The position numbers and the translations under genes are program-made. A DNA stretch of 6,660 nucleotides. Origin: an uncultured Vogesella sp. (GTDB taxonomy: Bacteria; Pseudomonadota; Gammaproteobacteria; Burkholderiales; Chromobacteriaceae). Location: contig CAMLGD010000178.1 of assembly GCA_946479405.1 (NCBI GenBank), positions 1-6,660 on the forward strand, written 5' to 3'. Positions 1 to 6,267 of the stretch are shown one piece after another; position 1 is the stretch's first letter; each line of letters begins with the position of its first letter. Below the pieces are notes generated by a model, which saw only the letters and a list, made by a program, of their open reading frames with translations, made no database searches and was not told where the DNA came from.

Positions 1-1
1 G

Positions 2-1945
2 CTGCTGGCCTGCCTTATCGCCCTGGTGCCGGCGGCGCTGATCGGCTGGCAGGTGCTAGACAGCATCCGCACCCACTTTGGCGAAGCCTTCGCCCGCAAT
101 GCCACTTTGCTGCAACGCGAAAAAATCTTTGCGCCGCTGTCGCGCGAACTGGCGCTGTCACTGCGGCTGGCCGATTCGGTGCTTACCCGGCAGTGGTTGC
201 AGGATGAGACCAACCCTGCCAGGCGCGAGCAGTTCTTCCGCGAAGCCGAAGGCTACCGCCGCGATTTTCGCGACCACTCCTATTTCCTGATCAGCGACCG
301 TAGTCACGCCTACTACTTCAACGACAGCAAGGCCCGCCTGTCCGAGGCACCGCGCTACTTCCTGCGCAGCGACAAGGCCGATGACAGCTGGTATTTCGCT
401 ACCCTGCGCAACACCCGCGATTTCAATATCAACGTCAATTACGACCGCGAACTGAAGGCCACCAAGGCGTGGATCAACGTCATCGTGCGCGATGGCGAGC
501 GCAAGATCGGCCTGGCCGGCACCGGGCTGGATCTCACTTCCTTCCTTCGCGAGTTCATCCTGCAGCGCGAGGCCGGCGTCACGCCGATGATCCTGGACCG
601 GCAAGGGGCGATTCAGGCGCACCCGGATTCCCGGCTGATCGCGCTCAACTCGATTGCGCAGCAAGCGAGCCGTCACAACGGCCTGCAGCAGATGCTGGAT
701 GAAGCCGGCGGCAAGGCCTTGCAGCAGGCCATGGCCAGCGCCAGCGCGCACCCGGGGCAGGTGTCGCTGTTCTGGGCGCAGCTGGCCGGCAAGCACCAGT
801 TGCTGGCGTTGAGCTTTATCCCGGAGCTGGGCTGGCATGTGGTCACCGCGGTGGACCTGAATGCCGCCCGCGTGTTTGAAGGCCCGTGGCTGACACCGGC
901 ACTGATCGCGCTGGCGGTATTGCTGGCCGCCTTGCTGCTGGGCTTTGCCTGGGCGGTGGAAAAGCTGGTGTTGCGGCCGATCAGCCAGTTGCGCCATTCG
1001 GCGCAGGCCATGGCGGCCGGGCAGTACGAGGTGGCTTTGCCGGCCGAACGCGATGACGAGATCGGCGAACTGAGCGCCGCTTTCGGCGTGATGGCACACA
1101 AGGTCCGCAGCCACACCACCGAGCTGGAGCAGCGCGTGCGCGAGCGCACCCATGCGCTGGAAGAGGCCAACCGCGAGATGGCGGCCGCGCACAAGAAGAT
1201 CGACGATTCCATCGACTATGCCAGCCTGATCCAGCGCGCGATGCTGCCGGACCGCCAGCTGGTGCAGGCACTGGGTGAAAAGCACGCCGTACTGTGGCAT
1301 CCGCGCGATGTGGTGGGCGGCGATTTCTACGTCTACCGTGCCGGCGAGCAAAGCTGTCTGTTCGGCGTGGTGGATTGCGCCGGCCACGGCGTACCCGGCG
1401 CGCTGATGACCATGCTGGCGCATGCTGCCATCGATCAGGCCATCAGCGATATCGGCATGACCGACCCGGCCGCCATCCTGGCGCGCTGCGATCGTATCCT
1501 GCGCGGCATGCGCCGCGACGAGGACGGCGGCCAGATGCTGGCCACCAATATGGACGTCGGCCTGGCCTTTGTTGACCTGAGTGCAAGACAGGTGACTTTT
1601 GCCGGTGCCAAAATCGCGTTGTATTACAGCGATGGCGACAATGTGGCCGAGCTGCCGGGCGCCCGGCGCGCCATTGGCGACAAGCGGGTGGGCGAGTACC
1701 ACAACGCCAGCGTGCCGCTGCAGGTTGGCCGCAGCTTCTACATGACCACCGACGGTTTTCTCGACCAGGCCGGTGGCGAGCTGGGCTTCGGCTTCGGCAG
1801 CAGCCGCTTTATCGACATGATTCGCCGCCACGCCGGCCTGCCGCTGGCCGAGCAGGGCGAGGCCTACCGCGCCACGCTGGCCGACTATCAGGGCAAGCAT
1901 GCGCAGCGCGATGACATAACCATGCTATGTTTCCGCTTTGACTGA
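2..1945 (+). CDS. siaA: SiaA-type membrane phosphatase (dCACHE-HAMP-PP2C/SpoIIE), 5' end cut by window edge
   Basis: This is probably the sensor phosphatase that dephosphorylates SiaC and so switches on SiaD. Residues are numbered from the GTG at 26. The frame is open back to position 2 with hydrophobic codons (LLACLIAL), so that GTG is inside the first membrane helix and the true start lies outside the window. About 647 codons are visible, and P. aeruginosa SiaA is slightly longer. Order of parts: the tail of TM1; an extracytoplasmic dCACHE region (about 15-280); TM2 (about 289-312); HAMP (about 313-362, with RPISQL and DEIGELSAAF); a coiled coil (about 363-410); and a PP2C/SpoIIE phosphatase domain (about 418-639). 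Likely metal-binding aspartates are all present: D433 in VVGGDFY, D450 in VVDCAGHG, D576 in TTDGFLD and D629/D630 in QRDDITM. The stop is followed 22 nt later by siaB. The phosphatase family call is firm. The SiaA name rests on the siaBCD neighbours and the domain order. The signal sensed is unknown. Confidence 0.93.
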   Translation: MLACLIALVPAALIGWQVLDSIRTHFGEAFARNATLLQREKIFAPLSRELALSLRLADSVLTRQWLQDETNPARREQFFREAEGYRRDFRDHSYFLISDRSHAYYFNDSKARLSEAPRYFLRSDKADDSWYFATLRNTRDFNINVNYDRELKATKAWINVIVRDGERKIGLAGTGLDLTSFLREFILQREAGVTPMILDRQGAIQAHPDSRLIALNSIAQQASRHNGLQQMLDEAGGKALQQAMASASAHPGQVSLFWAQLAGKHQLLALSFIPELGWHVVTAVDLNAARVFEGPWLTPALIALAVLLAALLLGFAWAVEKLVLRPISQLRHSAQAMAAGQYEVALPAERDDEIGELSAAFGVMAHKVRSHTTELEQRVRERTHALEEANREMAAAHKKIDDSIDYASLIQRAMLPDRQLVQALGEKHAVLWHPRDVVGGDFYVYRAGEQSCLFGVVDCAGHGVPGALMTMLAHAAIDQAISDIGMTDPAAILARCDRILRGMRRDEDGGQMLATNMDVGLAFVDLSARQVTFAGAKIALYYSDGDNVAELPGARRAIGDKRVGEYHNASVPLQVGRSFYMTTDGFLDQAGGELGFGFGSSRFIDMIRRHAGLPLAEQGEAYRATLADYQGKHAQRDDITMLCFRFD

Positions 1946-1956
1946 TGTCCAACCCC

Positions 1957-1962
1957 GGGGAG
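1957..1962 (+). promoter_or_regulatory. Ribosome binding site of siaB
   Basis: GGGGAG lies 5 nt before the ATG at 1968. It supports that start over the in-frame TTG at 1938, which overlaps the end of siaA and has no comparable purine-rich site upstream. Confidence 0.6.
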
Positions 1963-1967
1963 ACTCT

Positions 1968-2510
1968 ATGGAATCGTTAGACCTGTTCAGCATGCGCGAG
2001 ACCTTCAGCCGTCAGCACATCATGCTGTGCTTCAACGGCCCGATCTCGCGCAGCCTGATCGAGGAGATCGGCACGGCGCTGCGCAACTACCTGGTTGCCG
2101 ACCATGCCCACCCGTCCTCGGCGATGGACGTGTTCGGCGTCTACATCGAGTTGACGCAGAACATCCGCCATTACACCCAGCAGCAAGGCTGGACCGAGCA
2201 GGATGCCACCGCCACCGTGGTGGTGGCGCGCGATGCCGAAGGCCACTACGTGGTGAGCGCCGGCAACATCATCCAGCGTGCGGATGGCGAGTCACTGCTG
2301 GCGCGGGTGGAGAGCCTGGCGGCACTGGACAAGGCGGAACTGAAAGCACGTTACAAGGAGCAGCTGCGGCTGCCGCGCGAAGCCGGCGCGGCGTCGGGCG
2401 CCGGGCTGGGCCTGATCGACATCGCCCGTAAATCCAGTGCGCCGTTGCAGGCCAATCTGCGCCAGCTGGCGGACGGGCGCGCCTATGTCAGCGTTCGCGC
2501 CGTGATTTGA
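1968..2510 (+). CDS. siaB: SiaB-type GHKL-like protein kinase
   Basis: This 180-residue cytoplasmic protein is most likely the kinase that phosphorylates SiaC on a threonine, opposing SiaA. It has no signal peptide or membrane segment. The sequence fits a small GHKL-type ATPase fold like the anti-sigma-factor kinases. An N-box-like stretch is at 58-69 (VYIELTQNIRHY, with E61 and N65), a possible ATP-lid/G1 region is at 97-102 (SAGNII), and a G-box-like GAGLGLIDIARK is at 144-155. No phosphoacceptor histidine domain is visible, so it is not a classical sensor kinase. The ATG at 1968 is chosen for its Shine-Dalgarno site. The frame is also open from a TTG at 1938, which would add ten residues. 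It sits 22 nt after siaA and 18 nt before siaC in one apparent operon. The assignment is from recognised family sequence and gene order. Kinase activity is known for the P. aeruginosa protein and inferred here. Confidence 0.9.
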   Translation: MESLDLFSMRETFSRQHIMLCFNGPISRSLIEEIGTALRNYLVADHAHPSSAMDVFGVYIELTQNIRHYTQQQGWTEQDATATVVVARDAEGHYVVSAGNIIQRADGESLLARVESLAALDKAELKARYKEQLRLPREAGAASGAGLGLIDIARKSSAPLQANLRQLADGRAYVSVRAVI

Positions 2511-2528
2511 GTCTTTAGCGAGTATTCC

Positions 2529-2906
2529 ATGATGAGCAATCTTTCCATTCCAGGTAGCCAGGCTACCCCCGCGATCGACGGCAACTGGGACAGCGGCGTG
2601 CTGTCCATGCAGGGCGACTCTTATCCCGAAAACTCCTACGAGCTGTTCCAGCAGGTATTCGACTGGGTGTCGCGCTTCCTCGCCGAGGAAACCCGCCCGC
2701 TGACGCTGGAACTGGCGCTGCTGTATCTCAATACCAGCAGCATCAAGGCGATGATGGATATCTTCGACCTGCTGGAAGAAGCGCATGGTGACGGCAAGCC
2801 GGTGGCGGTGAACTGGCGCTACGATCAGCGCAATGAACGCGTGGCCGAATTGGCGGAGGAGTTCAAGGAGGACTGCTCCTTCCCGTTTGCCATCGTCAGC
2901 CAGTGA
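2529..2906 (+). CDS. siaC: SiaC regulatory phosphoprotein (DUF1987 family)
   Basis: This 125-residue soluble protein is the switch of the module. In P. aeruginosa the unphosphorylated form binds SiaD and stimulates diguanylate cyclase activity, and phosphorylation by SiaB blocks this. The sequence is close to Pseudomonas SiaC as I recall it. It has an N-terminal IPGSQATPAI segment, the SMQGDSYPENSYELF block (26-40), the LLYLNTSSIKAMMDIFDLLE block (64-83), and a C-terminal NERVAELAEEFKEDCSFPF. The expected phosphothreonine is T69 in LNTSS, counting from the ATG at 2529. From the adjacent ATG at 2532 it becomes T68, the number used for P. aeruginosa, so 2532 may be the real start. The ribosome binding site is weak (GCGAG at 2518-2522) and does not separate the two starts. 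It lies 18 nt after siaB and 7 nt before siaD. In fold and role it resembles an anti-sigma-factor antagonist, but it is not recognisably STAS by sequence. Confidence 0.94.
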   Translation: MMSNLSIPGSQATPAIDGNWDSGVLSMQGDSYPENSYELFQQVFDWVSRFLAEETRPLTLELALLYLNTSSIKAMMDIFDLLEEAHGDGKPVAVNWRYDQRNERVAELAEEFKEDCSFPFAIVSQ

Positions 2907-2908
2907 GG
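2904..2908 (+). promoter_or_regulatory. siaD ribosome binding site overlapping the siaC stop codon
   Basis: The siaC stop TGA runs directly into GG, giving TGAGG 5 nt before the siaD ATG at 2914. A ribosome ending siaC would sit on the siaD initiation site, so the two are probably translationally coupled. This would help keep activator and cyclase in proportion. Coupling is an inference from spacing. Confidence 0.55.
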
Positions 2909-2913
2909 CAGCC

Positions 2914-3702
2914 ATGAATCGCGACACCCGCGAGCTGGAAGCGCATATCCAGGCCCTGCTGGCCGACCCGGCACCGCAGGCGCCGCCGTTGACGCAGGCG
3001 CTGTCCGAGCTGTGGCAGCAGTACCAGGATCTGCTGGAGCGCATGGAGCGTATCACCCGGGTGTCCGATGCCTATCAGAGTATGGCGCGCCAGCGCGAGC
3101 TGAGCCTGGCCGAGCGTTTCGACAAGCAGCTGCGGCAGCTGGAGAAAGTGGCGCGCATCTCCGATCGCTACCAGATGATGATGCGCGAGCTGAACCTGGC
3201 GCTAAAGGAGGCGGCGACCCACGATCCGCTGACGGCACTGGTCAACCGCCGCCCGCTGCTGGACCGGCTGCGCGCCGAGATGGAGCGCAGTGACAGTCGC
3301 GGCCATGCCTTCTGCGTGGCGATGCTGGACATCGACAGCTTCAAACCTATCAACGACAGCTATGGCCACGATGTTGGCGATAGCGTGCTGGTGGAAACCT
3401 CGCGCGTGATGGAATCCGAGGTGCGCGAGTACGATCTGTGCGGCCGCTGGGGCGGCGAGGAATTCCTGATCATCCTGCCGGAAACCTCGCTGGCCGAAGC
3501 GGAGGCCATCATCCAGCGTGTGCGCGCCGGCATCGCCGTCTTGCGCATCCGGGTCGGCGACGACGCATTATCGGTTACCATCAGTGCCGGTCTGGCGCAG
3601 TATCGCGCTGGCGAGCGCTACTCCGAGTTGCTCAACCGCGCCGATGCCGCGCTGCTAGAGGCCAAGCGCGCCGGGCGCGACCGCCAGCAAAGCGCCGACT
3701 AG
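2914..3702 (+). CDS. siaD: SiaD diguanylate cyclase (GGEEF, SiaC-activated)
   Basis: This 262-residue cytoplasmic enzyme should make c-di-GMP from two GTP. Residues 1-100 are a charged helical stalk without membrane segments. In the known system SiaC acts on SiaD through direct binding. The stalk holds a visible duplicated segment: L41-M57 (with RVSDAYQ) and L73-M89 (with RISDRYQ), 32 residues apart. The GGDEF domain spans about 101-260. It starts at THDPLTALVNRR, has the metal/GTP-binding block MLDIDSFKPINDSYGH (137-152), the active-site signature GGEEF at 180-184, an intact inhibitory-site motif REYD at 171-174 (five residues before the signature), and the usual end NRADAALLEAKRAGRDR. It is therefore expected to be active and feedback-inhibited by product. 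The ATG at 2914 is chosen for its ribosome binding site. The frame is also open upstream to 2833 inside siaC, but that stretch is out-of-frame siaC coding sequence. The next gene starts 52 nt downstream. Confidence 0.94.
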   Translation: MNRDTRELEAHIQALLADPAPQAPPLTQALSELWQQYQDLLERMERITRVSDAYQSMARQRELSLAERFDKQLRQLEKVARISDRYQMMMRELNLALKEAATHDPLTALVNRRPLLDRLRAEMERSDSRGHAFCVAMLDIDSFKPINDSYGHDVGDSVLVETSRVMESEVREYDLCGRWGGEEFLIILPETSLAEAEAIIQRVRAGIAVLRIRVGDDALSVTISAGLAQYRAGERYSELLNRADAALLEAKRAGRDRQQSAD

Positions 3703-3743
3703 GCGCCCGTCGCCGGCGCGGCTGCAGCCCGCCGGTCACCGAT

Positions 3744-3748
3744 AAGGA
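3744..3748 (+). promoter_or_regulatory. Ribosome binding site of the CACHE-PAS-GGDEF gene
   Basis: AAGGA ends 6 nt before the GTG at 3755 and supports that non-ATG start. The directly following TTG at 3758 is an alternative. The 52-nt gap after siaD shows no T-tract hairpin, so read-through from the sia genes is plausible. Confidence 0.6.
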
Positions 3749-3754
3749 TTCTCC

Positions 3755-6112
3755 GTGTTGCAAGGTATCTGGCCAGGCTCGCTACAGGCGCGCCTGGCTT
3801 TGTTCTGTTCGCTGGCCATTCTGCTGGTGTCGCTGCTGCTGTGCGGCGTGGGCTACCTGCAGGACAGCGCGCGCCTGCGCGGGCAGCAGCTGCGCTACGT
3901 CGAAGCAGTGGTCGCCCGTCTGGCGGACGATATCGACGAGCGCGTGCGCAGTCGCCAGGTGCTGCTGGAACAGGCTGCGGCCAACTTGCAGCCGTCCGCC
4001 GACGATATCCGCCTGCATGGCGGAGAAATCATCCAGCAGTTTCACTACCTGAAAGGCAGCTTCGGCAGCGTGGTGCTGTACGACGCCGATGGCCGCATCG
4101 TGGCCGACTACCCGGCGCTGCCCGGGCGCGTCGGCCTGCAGCTGGGAGACCGCGCCTATTTCCAGCAGACCCGGCAGACGCTGCGCGCTGCGGTGTCGGA
4201 GCCGCTGCGCACCCGCGGCGACCTCAATCGCAGCGTGGTGGTGTTCACCGCACCGATCCTGGACAGTCACGGCCAGTTCGCCGGCATGCTGGGCGGCAGC
4301 CTGGAGCTGTTTTCGCCGGAGCTGTTTGGCGAGTTGCGCGCCATGCGCATCGGTAACAGCGGCTACATCACGCTGACCAGCCGCCAGTCGCAACTGGTCC
4401 TGCTGCACCCGGAACGCGCTCGCATTCTGCAGCCGGCGCCCAGCGGCAGCGATGCCACGCTGGCGCGCGCGCTGGCCGGCTGGGACGGCAGCGTGCTGCC
4501 CGCCGACAACCAGGCCGATACCGCCGTGCGCGTGTATCGCAACCTGCATAACGTGAACTGGCTGCTTACCGGCGTCTACCCGCAGCAGGAGGCGTTTGCG
4601 CCGCTGGCGGCGGTGGCCAATGAATACCTGGTGCTGCTGCTGCTGGCGCTGCTGACCGCCGTGCCGCTGGCATGGTGGGGCACCCAGCGCCTGCTGCGGC
4701 CGCTGACGGCCCTGCAACGCAAGGTGCGGGCGCTGCCGCATGGTGGCGGTGAGGCCATTCTGGTGGAAGGCTGCCACGAGCTGCAGGTGCTGGCGGCCAC
4801 CATTGCGCAGGTATTTCACGAGCGGCGCCAGATCGCCGATACCCTGGCCACGCGCGAAGCGATGTTCACCGCCCTGAATGACACCTCGCCGCTGGGGGTG
4901 TTCGTCTGCAATGCCGATGGCGTGATCAGCTACGGCAACAAGGTGGCGCTGGCGCTGGCAGGCATGGAACGCGGTTCGGCGTACTGGTTCGGCCGCAGCT
5001 GGCTGGAGGCGGTGCACAGCAGCCACTACCAGCAGTTGGCCGCAGAGTGGAAACGCTGGAGCCGCGAGCCGGTCGGCGAGTTTGTGCAGCGCTTCCGCCT
5101 GAATCATGTGCGGCATGAGCCGCTGCTGGTGACGCTGCGTTGCAACCGCATGTCCGGCGGCGAGGCGCTACGCTTCCTGGCGGTGCTGGAAGACATCAGC
5201 GTCAGCGAAGGCAACCAGAGCTGCCTGGCCGCCGAGCGCCAGCGGCTACAGGCGCTGCTGCAGGCGGTGGGCGATGCGGTGATTCTGACCAACCAGCATG
5301 ATGAAGTGCTGCAGATGAATGCGCCGGCCTGCGAGCTGCTGGGGGTGAAACTGGAGCAGGCGCATGGTCGCAGCATGGGACTGTTCGTGTCGCTGAGCCT
5401 GCCGGAGCAGGATCAGCCGGTGACACTGACACTGTTGGCCGAGCAATACCATGGCCAGACCGTGGCACTGAACCTGCTGGGGCGCGACATGCGGCAGCTG
5501 CCGGTGCTGTTCAGCCTGTCGACGGTGGAAGCGGCCGGCCGCATGCACGGCTACAAGGTTTGCGTGCTGCGCGACGACAGCGCGCGCCGCCGGCGTGAAA
5601 GCGGGCTGCGCGCAGAATCCGAGCATGACGCGTTGACCGGGGGGCTCAACCGTCGTGGCATGCTGGCCATGCTGGGCGCCTTGCTGGCGGACGACAATGC
5701 CCGCCAGCAGCCGCACTGTGTGGCGCTGCTCGACCTCGACCATTTCCGCCAGTTCAACGACAAGGGCGGCCCGCAGGCCGGTGATCGGCTGTTGCAGGAA
5801 GTGGCGCGCATTCTGCAGCGCCGGCTGCGTACCAGCGATTGCGTGGCGCGGCTGGATGCCGACAGTTTTGCTCTGCTGCTGTACCGCTGCAGCAGCGATA
5901 CCGCCGAGCGCATCCTCAACGATATCCGCCATGAGGTCGGCCAGCTGCGTGCCGCCAGTGACGATGGCCTGCAGCCGCTGACCGTCAGCATCGGCCTGAC
6001 GACCGTGCAGGGCGGCGACCGCCTGGCGCAGGAGGTGCTGCAGCGTGCCGGGCGCCGCTGCCAGTATGCCAAGCAGCAGGGGCGTGACCAGCTGGTGGCC
6101 AGCGACCGCTAA
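3755..6112 (+). CDS. Membrane sensor dCACHE-PAS-PAS with degenerate GGDEF domain (DADSF)
   Basis: This 785-residue membrane protein probably senses an external ligand and acts in c-di-GMP signalling. TM1 is at about 14-34. An extracytoplasmic dCACHE region (about 36-285) shows LYDADGRIVADYP, GDRAYFQQT and GNSGYITLTS followed by LLHPE. TM2 is at about 291-309, then a HAMP-like linker with LRPLTALQRKV. Two PAS domains follow (about 370-482, with GVFVCNADGVISYGN; about 497-607, with VILTNQHDEVLQMN). The GGDEF-type domain spans about 620-783, starting at EHDALTGGLNRRG and keeping DLDHF (660-664) and ND (668-669). The active-site signature is DADSF at 701-705 in place of GGDEF: both glycines and the catalytic glutamate are lost, and the usual GH of the ND-x-x-GH block is GP (672-673). 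The inhibitory-site RTSD (692-695) is intact with normal spacing. It is therefore probably not a cyclase and may bind c-di-GMP. No EAL domain is present. It may be cotranscribed with siaABCD; I know of no gene symbol. Confidence 0.9.
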   Translation: MLQGIWPGSLQARLALFCSLAILLVSLLLCGVGYLQDSARLRGQQLRYVEAVVARLADDIDERVRSRQVLLEQAAANLQPSADDIRLHGGEIIQQFHYLKGSFGSVVLYDADGRIVADYPALPGRVGLQLGDRAYFQQTRQTLRAAVSEPLRTRGDLNRSVVVFTAPILDSHGQFAGMLGGSLELFSPELFGELRAMRIGNSGYITLTSRQSQLVLLHPERARILQPAPSGSDATLARALAGWDGSVLPADNQADTAVRVYRNLHNVNWLLTGVYPQQEAFAPLAAVANEYLVLLLLALLTAVPLAWWGTQRLLRPLTALQRKVRALPHGGGEAILVEGCHELQVLAATIAQVFHERRQIADTLATREAMFTALNDTSPLGVFVCNADGVISYGNKVALALAGMERGSAYWFGRSWLEAVHSSHYQQLAAEWKRWSREPVGEFVQRFRLNHVRHEPLLVTLRCNRMSGGEALRFLAVLEDISVSEGNQSCLAAERQRLQALLQAVGDAVILTNQHDEVLQMNAPACELLGVKLEQAHGRSMGLFVSLSLPEQDQPVTLTLLAEQYHGQTVALNLLGRDMRQLPVLFSLSTVEAAGRMHGYKVCVLRDDSARRRRESGLRAESEHDALTGGLNRRGMLAMLGALLADDNARQQPHCVALLDLDHFRQFNDKGGPQAGDRLLQEVARILQRRLRTSDCVARLDADSFALLLYRCSSDTAERILNDIRHEVGQLRAASDDGLQPLTVSIGLTTVQGGDRLAQEVLQRAGRRCQYAKQQGRDQLVASDR

Positions 6113-6132
6113 ACGCCCGTCGCGGCCAAAAT

Positions 6133-6166
6133 AAAACCGCCGCCATCTTGCGATGGCGGCGGTTTT
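6133..6166. terminator. Bidirectional intrinsic terminator between convergent genes
   Basis: A perfect 15-bp inverted repeat (6133-6147 with 6152-6166) has a 4-nt loop TTGC. Its GC-rich core GCCGCC/GGCGGC is flanked by AAAA on the left and TTTT on the right, so either strand gives a hairpin ending in a U-rich tract. It begins 20 nt after the stop of the plus-strand sensor gene and lies about 100 nt downstream of the minus-strand dehydrogenase stop. It can serve both. It marks the end of the possible sia operon. Confidence 0.88.
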
Positions 6167-6177
6167 GCCGTTGTCGG

Positions 6178-6210
6178 GCAGCCGGCTTACCCCTGTTGTA
6201 TGCCGGCTGC
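6178..6210. repeat. Inverted repeat, possible weak second terminator
   Basis: A 9-bp perfect stem GCAGCCGGC (6178-6186) pairs with GCCGGCTGC (6202-6210) across a 15-nt loop. Only TTT follows on the plus strand, and no T-tract follows on the minus strand. The position just beyond the dehydrogenase stop would fit a pause or 3'-end-stabilising hairpin for that transcript. Function is not shown. Confidence 0.4.
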
Positions 6211-6267
6211 TTTCCTGTCTGTTGCGGCTTTGAGTCTGTTCACGACCAGCCGATCGTGGACTTGCTC

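Noticed and set aside
26..28. GTG at 26 as the siaA start
   Set aside because: The frame stays open to the window edge with membrane-helix codons, and the phosphatase family needs a complete first TM. The GTG is an internal valine codon.
158..1900. Long open frame on the minus strand (580 codons) opposite siaA
   Set aside because: It is fully antisense to a gene with clear domain structure. Its translation is low-complexity (A, Q, H, G-rich) with no recognisable domain, typical of reverse frames in high-GC coding DNA.
1938..1967. TTG start at 1938 for siaB, overlapping the end of siaA
   Set aside because: It is a rare start codon without a clear ribosome binding site. The ATG at 1968 has GGGGAG at good spacing.
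2833..2913. Extension of siaD upstream into siaC
   Set aside because: The extra 27 residues are siaC coding sequence read out of frame, rich in R, S and W. The ATG at 2914 has its own ribosome binding site, and its product begins like a normal SiaD.
3703..3754. Terminator or promoter between siaD and the sensor gene
   Set aside because: The stretch is GC-rich with small imperfect palindromes, but has no T-tract and no convincing -35/-10 pair. Nothing can be supported beyond the ribosome binding site.
3782..5116. Long open frame on the minus strand (444 codons) opposite the sensor gene
   Set aside because: It has the same pattern: glutamine, histidine and alanine-rich shadow with no motif, opposite well-supported dCACHE and PAS coding sequence.
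6241..6258. Short inverted repeat CACGA/TCGTG just downstream of the dehydrogenase stop
   Set aside because: The stem is only 5 bp with an 8-nt loop and no T-tract, so it is within chance expectation.
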